A stretch of 63,271 nt of DNA from Marixanthomonas sp963974425 (lineage in GTDB: Bacteria; Bacteroidota; Bacteroidia; Flavobacteriales; Flavobacteriaceae). The position numbers and the translations under genes are program-made. Every line of letters starts with the position of its first letter. Within the stretch, counting starts at the first letter, position 1. Shown here piece after piece: positions 1-8,006 of the stretch. The stretch lies in the NCBI RefSeq assembly GCF_963974425.1, contig NZ_CAXBCK010000019.1, positions 1 through 63,271 on the forward strand, in the 5' to 3' direction. The notes under the pieces are model-generated. The model did not search any database. It was not told the origin of the DNA and saw only the letters and a program-made list of their open reading frames with translations.

Positions 1-1
1 T

Positions 2-1450
2 AGAGAAGAGGTTCGTAATGTTATTAAAGAAGAACTATCTCCTATTATTAAAGAGATTGAACAAAATTGTAAACCAAAAATATACTTAACTGATAGTGAG
101 ATAAGCAATGCGGAAAAAATTCTACAAAAGCATGAAATAGATACTTCAAAACAACTATTTATGATTAGCGCCTTGGGAAGCAACGAGTTTAAAACCTATC
201 CGCTTCCTTTTATGGCAAAACTCTTGGATTATATCGTGAAACAAACCAACGGGCAATTGCTTTTCAATTATATTCCTAGTCAAAGACCAAAGGTAGAAGA
301 GCTGTATAATTTATGTAGTCCAAAAACACAACAGCATATCTTTTTGGAGCTTTACGGAAAAACCCTTCGTGAATTTATGGCGCTTACCCACCATTGTGAT
401 GCATTGATAGGCAACGAAGGCGGCGCTATAAATATGGCAAAAGCACTGGGTGTAAAAACTTTTTCTATATTCTGTCCTTGGATTAAAAAAGAAGCGTGGA
501 ATATTTTTGAAGACCGAAAGAATCATGCTTCGGTACATTTATATGACTATATTGATTACAAACCTCATTTTTCAAATAAAAAAGGCGCACGTGCTAAGGG
601 ACAGAAAAGTTATGATTTTTTTAAACCGGAACTCATCATTCCAAAATTACATGAGTTTCTTACCGGCGAAAATTTATATCCTGAAGCTAAACGTTTTTCG
701 GCCACAGTAATCACGTTAAACGAAGAAAGTAAAATTGCCCGATGTATTGAATCGCTGCTTCCGATAGCTGATGATATTGTTATACTAGACTCTTTCAGTA
801 CCGATGCTACTGAAGCTATTTGCAAAAAATATCCGGTTCGGTTTATTCAGCAGAAATTTGAAGGACATATTCAGCAGAAAAACTCAGCAATCGATGCTGC
901 AAAATATGATAAGATTATTTCTCTTGATGCCGATGAAGCTTTAAACAAAGAGCTGCAAGCTGCCATATTACGATTAAAAAATAACTGGGAAAAAGACGGC
1001 TATTATGCCAAACGGTTCAATAATTATTGTGGACAATGGATTTATCATTCAGATTGGTATCCTGATAGAAAACTCCGTGTTTTTGACCGCAATAAAGCCC
1101 GTTGGGGTGGTATTAACCCACACGACACCATACAAATGCAGCCCAACTCTAAGAAAGGAAAATTAGATGGCAGTATTTTACACTGGGTACATACCAGCTA
1201 TGAAGAACATAGCTTGAAAGTACACAAATTCTCTTCTATTGCGGCAAGGGAATATTATAAACTAGGCAGAAAATCGGGTATATTTGAGATTTTAGTAAAA
1301 CCAGCTTGGACCTTTTTTAAAGCCTATATTTTACGCCTAGGTTTCCTAGACGGTTTCAATGGTTTAATAATTTGTACCTTTAGCGCCTACACTACTTTCT
1401 TAAAGTATTTAAAACTAAAACAGATCATTAAAAACAACTCCAATAAATAA
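2..1450 (+). CDS. Partial GT9-GT2 fused glycosyltransferase (LPS core type)
   Basis: The reading frame is open from the window edge, so the N-terminus lies upstream and only about 482 residues are visible. The first ~230 visible residues match the C-terminal half of ADP-heptose:LPS heptosyltransferases (GT9), including an IGNEGGAINMAKALG acceptor/nucleotide loop and an IFCPW turn. From about base 695 a second domain begins with SATVITLNEE, followed by DSFSTDAT and the SLDADEAL DxD-like site, typical of GT2 enzymes of the WaaE/KdtX type. There is no stop between the two parts. Its likely role is LPS core sugar transfer on the cytoplasmic face of the inner membrane. The stop codon abuts the ATG of the next gene, implying co-transcription. 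Family calls are firm; the sugars are unknown. Confidence 0.85.
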   Translation, partial: REEVRNVIKEELSPIIKEIEQNCKPKIYLTDSEISNAEKILQKHEIDTSKQLFMISALGSNEFKTYPLPFMAKLLDYIVKQTNGQLLFNYIPSQRPKVEELYNLCSPKTQQHIFLELYGKTLREFMALTHHCDALIGNEGGAINMAKALGVKTFSIFCPWIKKEAWNIFEDRKNHASVHLYDYIDYKPHFSNKKGARAKGQKSYDFFKPELIIPKLHEFLTGENLYPEAKRFSATVITLNEESKIARCIESLLPIADDIVILDSFSTDATEAICKKYPVRFIQQKFEGHIQQKNSAIDAAKYDKIISLDADEALNKELQAAILRLKNNWEKDGYYAKRFNNYCGQWIYHSDWYPDRKLRVFDRNKARWGGINPHDTIQMQPNSKKGKLDGSILHWVHTSYEEHSLKVHKFSSIAAREYYKLGRKSGIFEILVKPAWTFFKAYILRLGFLDGFNGLIICTFSAYTTFLKYLKLKQIIKNNSNK

Positions 1451-2131
1451 ATGAAAATCGTAATCCTTGCTGCAGGAATTGGCTCCAGATTGGGCAACCC
1501 GTTTCCTAAACCGCTTACACCACTAAAAAATGGAAAAAGCATTATGCAAATGATGCTTGAAAACATAGACAAATACTTTTCTGAACACGATGTTTACGTA
1601 GTTGTTGGGTTCAAAAAAAACAGCATTATGGAAAATTTTCCGCAATTGGCTTATGTTTACAATCCGTATTTTGATCAAACCAACACAGCAAAAAGTCTTG
1701 TACGAGCTTTAAAAAAATGCAAAGGAGAGAGTGTACTTTGGTTTAATGGTGATGTTGTTTTTGATGAAAAATTACTAGAAAACCTACAACCCCATATTGA
1801 TGAAGACACTTCATTTGTAGCTGTAAATACAAATTCAGTTGGCGATGAGGAAGTAAAATATACATTAGAAAATGGCTATATAAATCAACTTTCAAAAGAA
1901 GTTAAAAACGGTTTGGGCGAAGCGGTTGGCGTTAACTTTATTTCAAAAAACAATCTTTCAGAGTATATTTTGAGACTAGAAGAATGTCATAATAACGATT
2001 ACTTTGAACGTGGGCTCGAACTGCTCATTGAAAAAGACAATGCGAAAGTAAAAGCCGTAGATATTTCAGCATTTAACTGTATGGAAATAGATTTTCAAGA
2101 AGATTTAGACAACGTAAATAAATTTCTGTAA
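1451..2131 (+). CDS. Nucleotidyltransferase family protein (LicC-like)
   Basis: The 226-residue protein starts MKIVILAAGIGSRL, the nucleotide-binding signature of NTP_transferase enzymes, with the PFPKPLTPL lysine region just after it. A WFNGDVVFD metal-binding stretch sits near residue 100 and an MEIDFQEDLDNV tail closes the domain. This resembles LicC/phosphocholine cytidylyltransferase and related small enzymes that make CDP- or dTDP-activated alcohols and sugars. It starts directly after the GT9-GT2 gene and lies 3 bases before a CDP-glycerol-type transferase. I infer that it makes the activated precursor used by that neighbour. The exact substrate cannot be read from sequence. Confidence 0.8.
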   Translation: MKIVILAAGIGSRLGNPFPKPLTPLKNGKSIMQMMLENIDKYFSEHDVYVVVGFKKNSIMENFPQLAYVYNPYFDQTNTAKSLVRALKKCKGESVLWFNGDVVFDEKLLENLQPHIDEDTSFVAVNTNSVGDEEVKYTLENGYINQLSKEVKNGLGEAVGVNFISKNNLSEYILRLEECHNNDYFERGLELLIEKDNAKVKAVDISAFNCMEIDFQEDLDNVNKFL

Positions 2132-2134
2132 CCT

Positions 2135-3175
2135 ATGAAAGTGATTTTGTTCTGTCAAAATGCCTATGCTTTTGAAATTATGAAACCCATAAAAAAGGTT
2201 TTACAGGAACAAGCTCATGAATATATTTGGTTTATCACTCCAAAACTTGCAAAACTTTTTCCCTTTACCAATGAACCTGTAACACAAAGTATTTCTGAAT
2301 TAGAAGCTTTTAAAAGCGATGCTATTATTGCGCCTGGCAATGAAGTGCCACACTATTTACAAGGGTTAAAAGTTCAGATTTTTCACGGTTTGGCAGGCGA
2401 AAAAAAAGCACACTTTCACATTCGACATTATTTTGATTTATATTTAACGCAAGGACCTTATTTTACGAGAGGTTTCAACAAGTTAAAAGCACGTTTTAAA
2501 AATTTTGATGTCATAGAAACTGGTTGGTCAAAATTGGATCCATATGCTCAAAATAATCAAGAAATTCTTTCAGAAAAAGAGGATCTGCTCAAAAAACATA
2601 ATGCCAAGTACGTTTTATTATATGCGCCTACCTTCTCGCCTTCCCTAACTTCTTCAGAGGTTTTAGAGCCTGAAATAGAACAATTAGCACAACAAGGCGA
2701 TTATGTAATCAATATTAAGTTTCATGATTTAATGGCCTCAAAATTCATTGAGGCTTATAAAAATCTTGCGGCTACATATGATACCGTTTATTTTAAAGAA
2801 GGTCGTGATATCATTTCGCAATTTTTAACGGCAGACTTGTTAATAAGCGATACTTCTTCAGTAATTTACGAATTTTTATTGCTAAATAAACCCGTTATCA
2901 CCTTTGGAAATATTAATGAAGACATACAATGGGACAATCATACTGAAAAAGGAGAATTACAGAAAGCCGTTTCAGAAAACCTTACAACCGATCCATTTGC
3001 CAAAAAACGTGCAAAGGTAATTGCTGAATACCATCCTTATACTGACGGAAAATCTTCAGAAAGAATGGTGAAAACCATTGAAGAATATATTGAAAAATAC
3101 GGCGTACCGAAAAAAAGGAAGTTATCCCTTTTCAGAAAATATAAAATCAATAAGATTTTTGATAGAAAATCGTAA
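2135..3175 (+). CDS. CDP-glycerol glycerophosphotransferase family protein
   Basis: The 346-residue protein resembles the TagB/TagF family, which transfers polyol-phosphates from CDP-alcohols to glycans. Visible features are the HGLAGEKKAHFH stretch near residue 84, an ETGWSKLDPY segment, an LYAPTFSPS strand, and an SDTSSVIYEFLLLNKPVITF motif in the C-terminal nucleotide-binding half. In Gram-negatives such enzymes modify LPS or capsule rather than teichoic acid. It is the last plus-strand gene before an oppositely oriented kinase, and the two stop codons touch. The family call is strong; the phosphate-linked group (glycerol, ribitol or other) is unknown. Confidence 0.8.
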   Translation: MKVILFCQNAYAFEIMKPIKKVLQEQAHEYIWFITPKLAKLFPFTNEPVTQSISELEAFKSDAIIAPGNEVPHYLQGLKVQIFHGLAGEKKAHFHIRHYFDLYLTQGPYFTRGFNKLKARFKNFDVIETGWSKLDPYAQNNQEILSEKEDLLKKHNAKYVLLYAPTFSPSLTSSEVLEPEIEQLAQQGDYVINIKFHDLMASKFIEAYKNLAATYDTVYFKEGRDIISQFLTADLLISDTSSVIYEFLLLNKPVITFGNINEDIQWDNHTEKGELQKAVSENLTTDPFAKKRAKVIAEYHPYTDGKSSERMVKTIEEYIEKYGVPKKRKLSLFRKYKINKIFDRKS

Positions 3176-3928
3176 CTATTTCAGCTTTAGTTTTTTCTTT
3201 AATTCGCGTTTACGGTGGAACTTCATTTGAAATTTTTCAGTCAATCCCCACATTAAACCAAACACCTTACCGTAGGGTTTACCTGTAATTTTTGCATATT
3301 CATCACTCATTATTGCCACCATTTCTTTATGAGGTGATAATCTTGAAAAGTTTTTAATTCGTTCTTGAAAAGAAAGGTCTTTAAAATCCATCCTATTTAA
3401 ATCTACCAAATAGAATTGATATCCATTTTCTTCTTTTTTTATCAATGTATTTCCTGGAGAGTGATCTTTAAAAAGAATTCGGTTTTCATGCAATTTATGG
3501 GTAAAAGCGGTAAACTGCCGTAATATGTTCTCACGATCAGGATAGTTTGCATTTTCCACCAATTCGCGGTAGGTTAAATCTACATCTTGGTGTTCACTTA
3601 TATAATAACTTTTTCCGAAGAACAAAGGATTACTTTCTTCCATAAAAGCAACAGGATATGGTGTTCCTATATTGTTACTTAACAAATAAGATGCGTTTAA
3701 AAAAGACCGTTCAGCTTTCGATTTTCTGAAAAAATTATAAACAACCTTATTAATTAGATTTGGAACTTTAAACGATTTAATGTTGATTTCCTGCTCCCCT
3801 AACGGAAAAATCTTGATAACATTTCTATCTCCTTTTCCTACAGATTCACCATTATTTTCAAACGAATTGAGGATGCTCAGCACCTCTTTTTCTTTCGATT
3901 TGTATTTTTCAGAAAACGCTTTTTTCAT
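3176..3928 (-). CDS. Kdo/WaaP-family lipopolysaccharide kinase-like protein
   Basis: The 250-residue protein shows the catalytic loop FKDHSPGNTLI of LPS-core kinases (HxxxxN, with the PGN form typical of Kdo kinases) near residue 155, followed by LVDLNRMDF in place of the usual DFG-like metal site. The family phosphorylates Kdo or heptose in the LPS inner core at the cytoplasmic membrane. The basic tail (KRELKKKLKLK) could aid membrane contact. It is the only minus-strand gene in the glycan cluster and has its own TATCTTTG element immediately upstream. The sugar it phosphorylates is not known. Confidence 0.8.
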   Translation of the reverse strand: MKKAFSEKYKSKEKEVLSILNSFENNGESVGKGDRNVIKIFPLGEQEINIKSFKVPNLINKVVYNFFRKSKAERSFLNASYLLSNNIGTPYPVAFMEESNPLFFGKSYYISEHQDVDLTYRELVENANYPDRENILRQFTAFTHKLHENRILFKDHSPGNTLIKKEENGYQFYLVDLNRMDFKDLSFQERIKNFSRLSPHKEMVAIMSDEYAKITGKPYGKVFGLMWGLTEKFQMKFHRKRELKKKLKLK

Positions 3929-3932
3929 TTTT

Positions 3933-3940
3933 CAAAGATA
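3933..3940 (-). promoter_or_regulatory. TAnnTTTG -7 element before the LPS kinase gene
   Basis: Read on the minus strand this is TATCTTTG, a full match to the Bacteroidota -7 consensus. Its last base lies only 4 bases upstream of the ATG, so the transcript would be leaderless or nearly so. No clear -33 TTG is seen at the usual spacing. Confidence 0.45.
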
Positions 3941-4016
3941 CAATTTGAATTAGAAGAAAGCTATGTTTAATTATTATGGTTATTTTGCAGAAAACTAAAC
4001 CTCAACAAACAAATTC

Positions 4017-5120
4017 ATGAGATTAATCCAAGTAACCGCTTCGCAAGTTTGGCGCGGCCACGAACAAAAAATTATATATCTCTATGAAGCATTTAGAGAC
4101 TTGGGTTACGTGGAAGATCAATGGATTGTTTGCCCTAAAGATTCTGAAGTATATAAAATTGCATCACAAAAAAACATGCAAGTGATTGGGCTGGAGTTTA
4201 ACGGTGAATACGATTTGAAGTTTGCTAAATCGTTGAAAAACATTTCTGAAGAAAAGAACGCTGATGTAGTTTTTATACACAACAGCCAATCGCATACCTT
4301 GGCCGTTCTCGCTTCTTTGTTTTACGGAATGAAAACCCCAATGGCACTTTGCCGGACGCTTATAAAACGGGTGGACACCAATTTTTTCAGAAAATGGAAA
4401 TACAATTACAAAGGCATTAAAAAAATAATTTGTGTGTCGCACCCCGTGGTAGAAGTGCTGAAATATGCAGTGAAAGACCATAGCAGACTGAGTGTGGTAG
4501 GAAGTGTAACCGATGTGGAAAAATTCCCCAAAAAAGAAAAAACTGGTTTACTGCATAAAGAATTTAACATACCTGAGGATTATAAAATTATAGGAAATAT
4601 CGCCGAATTCACAGGCTTTAAAGACCATTATACCTGGGTAGATACAGTTGAAATATTAGTTAAAGAAGAGAAATTGAAAGCTAAATTTATTTTAGTTGGT
4701 AAAGGGAAACTAGAAACTGAAATAAGACAGTACGTTGAAGAAAAAGGATTGACCGATCACATTATTTTTGCAGGTTTTAGGAAAGATATACCACAGATTT
4801 TACCTGAATTCGATCTATTTTTGTTTACCTCTAACAATGAGCCTACGGGAGGCGTTTTATTAGAATCGTATGCCTGTAAAGTGCCCATTGTAGCTGCAAA
4901 TGCCGGCGGAATACCCGAAGTAATTGTAGAAAATGAAACCGGTTTGTTAGCTGAAGTGGGAAATCCAAGAAGTTTTGCCGAAAAAACAATGCAACTTCTG
5001 AATGATATAGCGCTGCAAGAAAAATTTAAGAAAAATGGATATCAATATTTGGTAGATAATTTTACTAAAGATGTAATTGCAGAAAAAATGTATAGTGAGT
5101 TAGCCGAAATAATTAAATAA
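4017..5120 (+). CDS. Glycosyltransferase family 4 protein
   Basis: This 367-residue GT-B fold enzyme begins MRLIQVTASQVWRGHEQKI, the usual acceptor-domain start. Its C-terminal nucleotide-sugar half runs from NIAEFTGFKDH through ILVGKGKLE and FAGFRKDI to the EPTGGVLLESYACKVPIVA motif, carrying the two glutamates of the EX7E signature. It is expected to add a hexose to LPS or another surface glycan in the cytoplasm. It opens a run of three GT4 genes and is spaced 2 bases from the next. Donor and acceptor sugars are unknown. Confidence 0.88.
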   Translation: MRLIQVTASQVWRGHEQKIIYLYEAFRDLGYVEDQWIVCPKDSEVYKIASQKNMQVIGLEFNGEYDLKFAKSLKNISEEKNADVVFIHNSQSHTLAVLASLFYGMKTPMALCRTLIKRVDTNFFRKWKYNYKGIKKIICVSHPVVEVLKYAVKDHSRLSVVGSVTDVEKFPKKEKTGLLHKEFNIPEDYKIIGNIAEFTGFKDHYTWVDTVEILVKEEKLKAKFILVGKGKLETEIRQYVEEKGLTDHIIFAGFRKDIPQILPEFDLFLFTSNNEPTGGVLLESYACKVPIVAANAGGIPEVIVENETGLLAEVGNPRSFAEKTMQLLNDIALQEKFKKNGYQYLVDNFTKDVIAEKMYSELAEIIK

Positions 5121-5122
5121 AT

Positions 5123-6301
5123 ATGAGAATTCTATTTTTTACTAATGAATATTCTCATAAAGATTTGCCTCCCGCAGGAGGCGTAGGTACATTTTTTAAA
5201 ATTATGACTTCTGAGCTAACAAAGCGAGGTCATACCGTTTTTATTTATGGATTTTCAAAAAAAAGTTTCAAGATTATAGATGATGAAGCTACAATAGTTT
5301 TTTTCAAAAAGTATTTTAAACAATATCCTTTAGCAGAATTATCAAGATCTGTTTCTTCTAAATTAGGGTTTAAAAAGACCTCAAAATATTTTGTTGAAAA
5401 AGAACGAAAATACCTTGCGAAAAAATTACATAAATATGCAACAGAACAAAATATAGACGTTATTCAGTCTTTTACGTTTAGTGGTTATACCGCTTTTTGG
5501 CAAAACACTATACCCTTAGTAACTAGGTATCATGGATCAAGAGGTTTTTGGGAGCAATATTTAGGTGACACAGATAACCACCTTAAAATTAAAATGGAAA
5601 AAAAAGCTTTGGAAGCCACACCTTACACCATAGCTAACTCTTATTTTTCAGCAGATTTTATAAAAGATTATTATAATGTTTCCGTAGATACTGTAATTCA
5701 AAATGGTATTAATACACAACTATTTACCCCTAACTATAGTGTTGATACAATTGAAAAATCCATTTTTTATTTCGGAACGCTATCAAAAGCAAAGGGGGTA
5801 GACAGGTTAGCTCAAATTTTTAATGTAATTGTAGAAAAACACCCTACTGCTACTTTACATTTAATCGGTAAAAACGAGACGTATTTTAACTTCTTAAAAG
5901 ATGATATTTTATCTAAAAAAGCAATAAAAAACACAACGTATTATGGACCTTTAGTGTTAGAGAAAATTCCAGAAAAATTATCTCAGGCTTCAGTAATTGC
6001 TGTACCATCAAGAGGCGAAACGTTTGGATTTACTATTGTAGAGGCTATGGCTATGGAAAAGCCAACAATAGTTTTTAATATTCCTGTTGCCGAAGAAATT
6101 ATAACGCATAAAGATGATGGATTAATTGCCCATAATAAAGAGGAGTTTATAAAACATATAGATCAAGTTTTTAAAAATCCAGATAACTATAAAACGCTAA
6201 AATTAAATGCTAGAAAAAAAGTTCTTGCTAATTTTACACAAGAATTATTGGTTGAAAAATCTATTAAGTATTACGAATCTATTTTAAGTGTTAAAAAGTA
6301 A
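5123..6301 (+). CDS. Glycosyltransferase family 4 protein
   Basis: This 392-residue GT-B enzyme has a glycine-rich N-terminal loop (PPAGGVGTFF near residue 17), typical of enzymes that start as RILFFTNEY...GGV. The C-terminal domain has FGTLSKAKGVDRLAQIF, a YYGPLVLEKIPEKL stretch and the EX7E-type GETFGFTIVEAMAMEKPTIVF. The codon mix is more AT-rich than in the housekeeping genes to its right, as is common in O-chain loci. It begins 2 bases after the preceding gene and overlaps the next by 14 bases, so translation is probably coupled. Confidence 0.87.
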   Translation: MRILFFTNEYSHKDLPPAGGVGTFFKIMTSELTKRGHTVFIYGFSKKSFKIIDDEATIVFFKKYFKQYPLAELSRSVSSKLGFKKTSKYFVEKERKYLAKKLHKYATEQNIDVIQSFTFSGYTAFWQNTIPLVTRYHGSRGFWEQYLGDTDNHLKIKMEKKALEATPYTIANSYFSADFIKDYYNVSVDTVIQNGINTQLFTPNYSVDTIEKSIFYFGTLSKAKGVDRLAQIFNVIVEKHPTATLHLIGKNETYFNFLKDDILSKKAIKNTTYYGPLVLEKIPEKLSQASVIAVPSRGETFGFTIVEAMAMEKPTIVFNIPVAEEIITHKDDGLIAHNKEEFIKHIDQVFKNPDNYKTLKLNARKKVLANFTQELLVEKSIKYYESILSVKK

Positions 6302-7391
6302 AACACAAAAACCGTCTCTTTTGAAAACTACTAATCTTCAAAAAAACATTTTTATCGATTTCCATTACCTGAAAAACCTTAACAAAGGGTTTGGGCAGTT
6401 TTCACTGCACTTAGGTGAAAAAATGGCAGAACAGCCTCATGAAGATATAAACTTGACCTACTACGCTCCTTTTAAGTTTAAGAATCGGTTTGGTAAGCAA
6501 ATAAAACACAAAACTTCTTTTGACTTCCATCGCTACTTTTCCTTTAAAAAAGAGTATGATGTTTGGCATAGCGTAACCCATCTAAGCAAAGTTGAGCCTC
6601 ATGACAACAACAATTCAAAATTACTTTTCACCATTCACGACGCCTTATTTACGCTCTTTGACCGTCCACATCATCAAATAAAAGATCGATTTGATAGCTT
6701 ACAATCTAAAATAAATAAAGCTAGCGGGTTAGTATATATTTCAGAATTCACAAAAAATAACATTCAGGAGAAATTTGATATCCCAAACCATGTAAAAGAA
6801 TATGTAATTTACAATGGCAACCCATGTGAGGGAATTTCGGCTATTAAAAGTGAAAAATATAATTTCCCATATTTGCTTTCTATCGGTGAGTTTAGAGGCT
6901 ATAAAAATCAGGAAAGCCTAATCCCGATGCTTCAGTTTTTAAATTCTGAAACGCGTTTAATTTTTGTGGGTCGCTGTTCCAAAAAGCAAAAAGAGAAAAT
7001 AGAAGCACTTGCCAAAAAACACCAAGTAAGCGATCGTATTATTATAAAAGGAACTGTTTCAGAAAAAGAAAAGATAACCTTGTACAGTAATGCATCTGCA
7101 CTCTTACATCCGTCCCTTGCTGAAGGATTTGGACTTCCGGTAGTAGAGGCCATGACCTTTGGCGTTCCAGTTATTATTTCAAACAAAACATCGCTTCCAG
7201 AAGTTGGCGGAGATGTAGCTAGTTATTGGAATCATTATGATGCCGAATATATGGCTAAGATTGTACAAAAAGCATTAGATGATTATAAATCGAACCCAGA
7301 AAAGAAAAGTCTAAAATTAAAAGCCCAAGCAGCAAAATTCAGTTGGGAAAAAGCTGCAAAACAATATATTGATGTTTATAAGGAACTATAA
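6288..7391 (+). CDS. Glycosyltransferase family 4 protein, GTG start
   Basis: This 367-residue GT-B enzyme has NIFIDFHYLKNLNKGFGQF near the N-terminus and SLAEGFGLPVVEAMTFGVPV plus SLPEVGG at the C-terminal donor site. No ATG precedes the conserved start. GTG at 6288 (overlapping the previous gene by 14 bases) or TTG at 6321 are the only reasonable starts. The N-terminal acceptor half differs from both upstream GT4 genes, so these are not recent duplicates. It is the last gene of the surface-glycan cluster; 21 bases separate it from the tRNA-modification gene that follows. Confidence 0.85.
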   Translation: MLKSKTQKPSLLKTTNLQKNIFIDFHYLKNLNKGFGQFSLHLGEKMAEQPHEDINLTYYAPFKFKNRFGKQIKHKTSFDFHRYFSFKKEYDVWHSVTHLSKVEPHDNNNSKLLFTIHDALFTLFDRPHHQIKDRFDSLQSKINKASGLVYISEFTKNNIQEKFDIPNHVKEYVIYNGNPCEGISAIKSEKYNFPYLLSIGEFRGYKNQESLIPMLQFLNSETRLIFVGRCSKKQKEKIEALAKKHQVSDRIIIKGTVSEKEKITLYSNASALLHPSLAEGFGLPVVEAMTFGVPVIISNKTSLPEVGGDVASYWNHYDAEYMAKIVQKALDDYKSNPEKKSLKLKAQAAKFSWEKAAKQYIDVYKEL

Positions 7392-7412
7392 CCTGAAACC
7401 AAAATTTAACTT

Positions 7413-7973
7413 ATGCGCGAAGAAATAAACAATACCATAGCCGTTTTAAAACGTGGTGGACTCATTCTCTACCCTACCGATACCGTTTGGGGTATTGGCT
7501 GCGATGCTACCAATTCTGAAGCCATTGAAAAGGTTTTTAAATTAAAACAACGCGATGAGAGTAAATCGTTAATTTGTTTGGTACACGATTTTAAAATGCT
7601 GAATGAATTTGTAGAAGATGTGCCAGAAGTAGCTTACGATATATTAAGATATGCGGCAAAACCAACCACCATAATCTATGACGATCCCATTCGAGTGGCT
7701 GAAAATTTAATTGCAGATGACAATTCGTTGGCAATACGGGTGGTACAAGATGATTTTTGTAAACAACTCATCCGAAAATTTAGAAGACCCATCGTTTCTA
7801 CCTCGGCAAATATAAGTGGTGTTAAAACCCCGTTAAATTTTAAGGCCATTGCTCCCGAAATTTTGGAAGGCGTAGACTATGTGGTAAATTTGCCTCTATC
7901 TAAACAAACGGCACAACCATCGGCTATCATTAAGCTAAAGAATGATGGTACTGTAAAGGTTATTCGCAATTAA
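7413..7973 (+). CDS. L-threonylcarbamoyladenylate synthase (TsaC/Sua5 family)
   Basis: The 186-residue YrdC-domain protein makes threonylcarbamoyl-AMP from threonine, bicarbonate and ATP, the first step of t6A formation at position 37 of ANN-decoding tRNAs. Visible motifs are GGLILYPTDTVWGIGCDA near the N-terminus, KLKQRDESKSLICLV, and the STSANISG signature near residue 130. The length fits the short TsaC form without the Sua5 C-terminal domain. It precedes the CCA-adding enzyme gene, so two tRNA maturation genes sit side by side. Confidence 0.93.
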   Translation: MREEINNTIAVLKRGGLILYPTDTVWGIGCDATNSEAIEKVFKLKQRDESKSLICLVHDFKMLNEFVEDVPEVAYDILRYAAKPTTIIYDDPIRVAENLIADDNSLAIRVVQDDFCKQLIRKFRRPIVSTSANISGVKTPLNFKAIAPEILEGVDYVVNLPLSKQTAQPSAIIKLKNDGTVKVIRN

Positions 7974-8006
7974 ACTAAGATTAGCTTAAAAACACTTTAA
8001 ACAAAA

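Noticed and set aside
3966..3976. TATTTTGC upstream of the first GT4 gene as its -7 element.
   Set aside because: It has one base fewer than TAnnTTTG and a 40-base leader. The match is too weak to annotate.
4017..7391. The three consecutive GT4 genes as a recent tandem duplication.
   Set aside because: Their N-terminal acceptor domains differ clearly and only the general donor-site motifs are shared.
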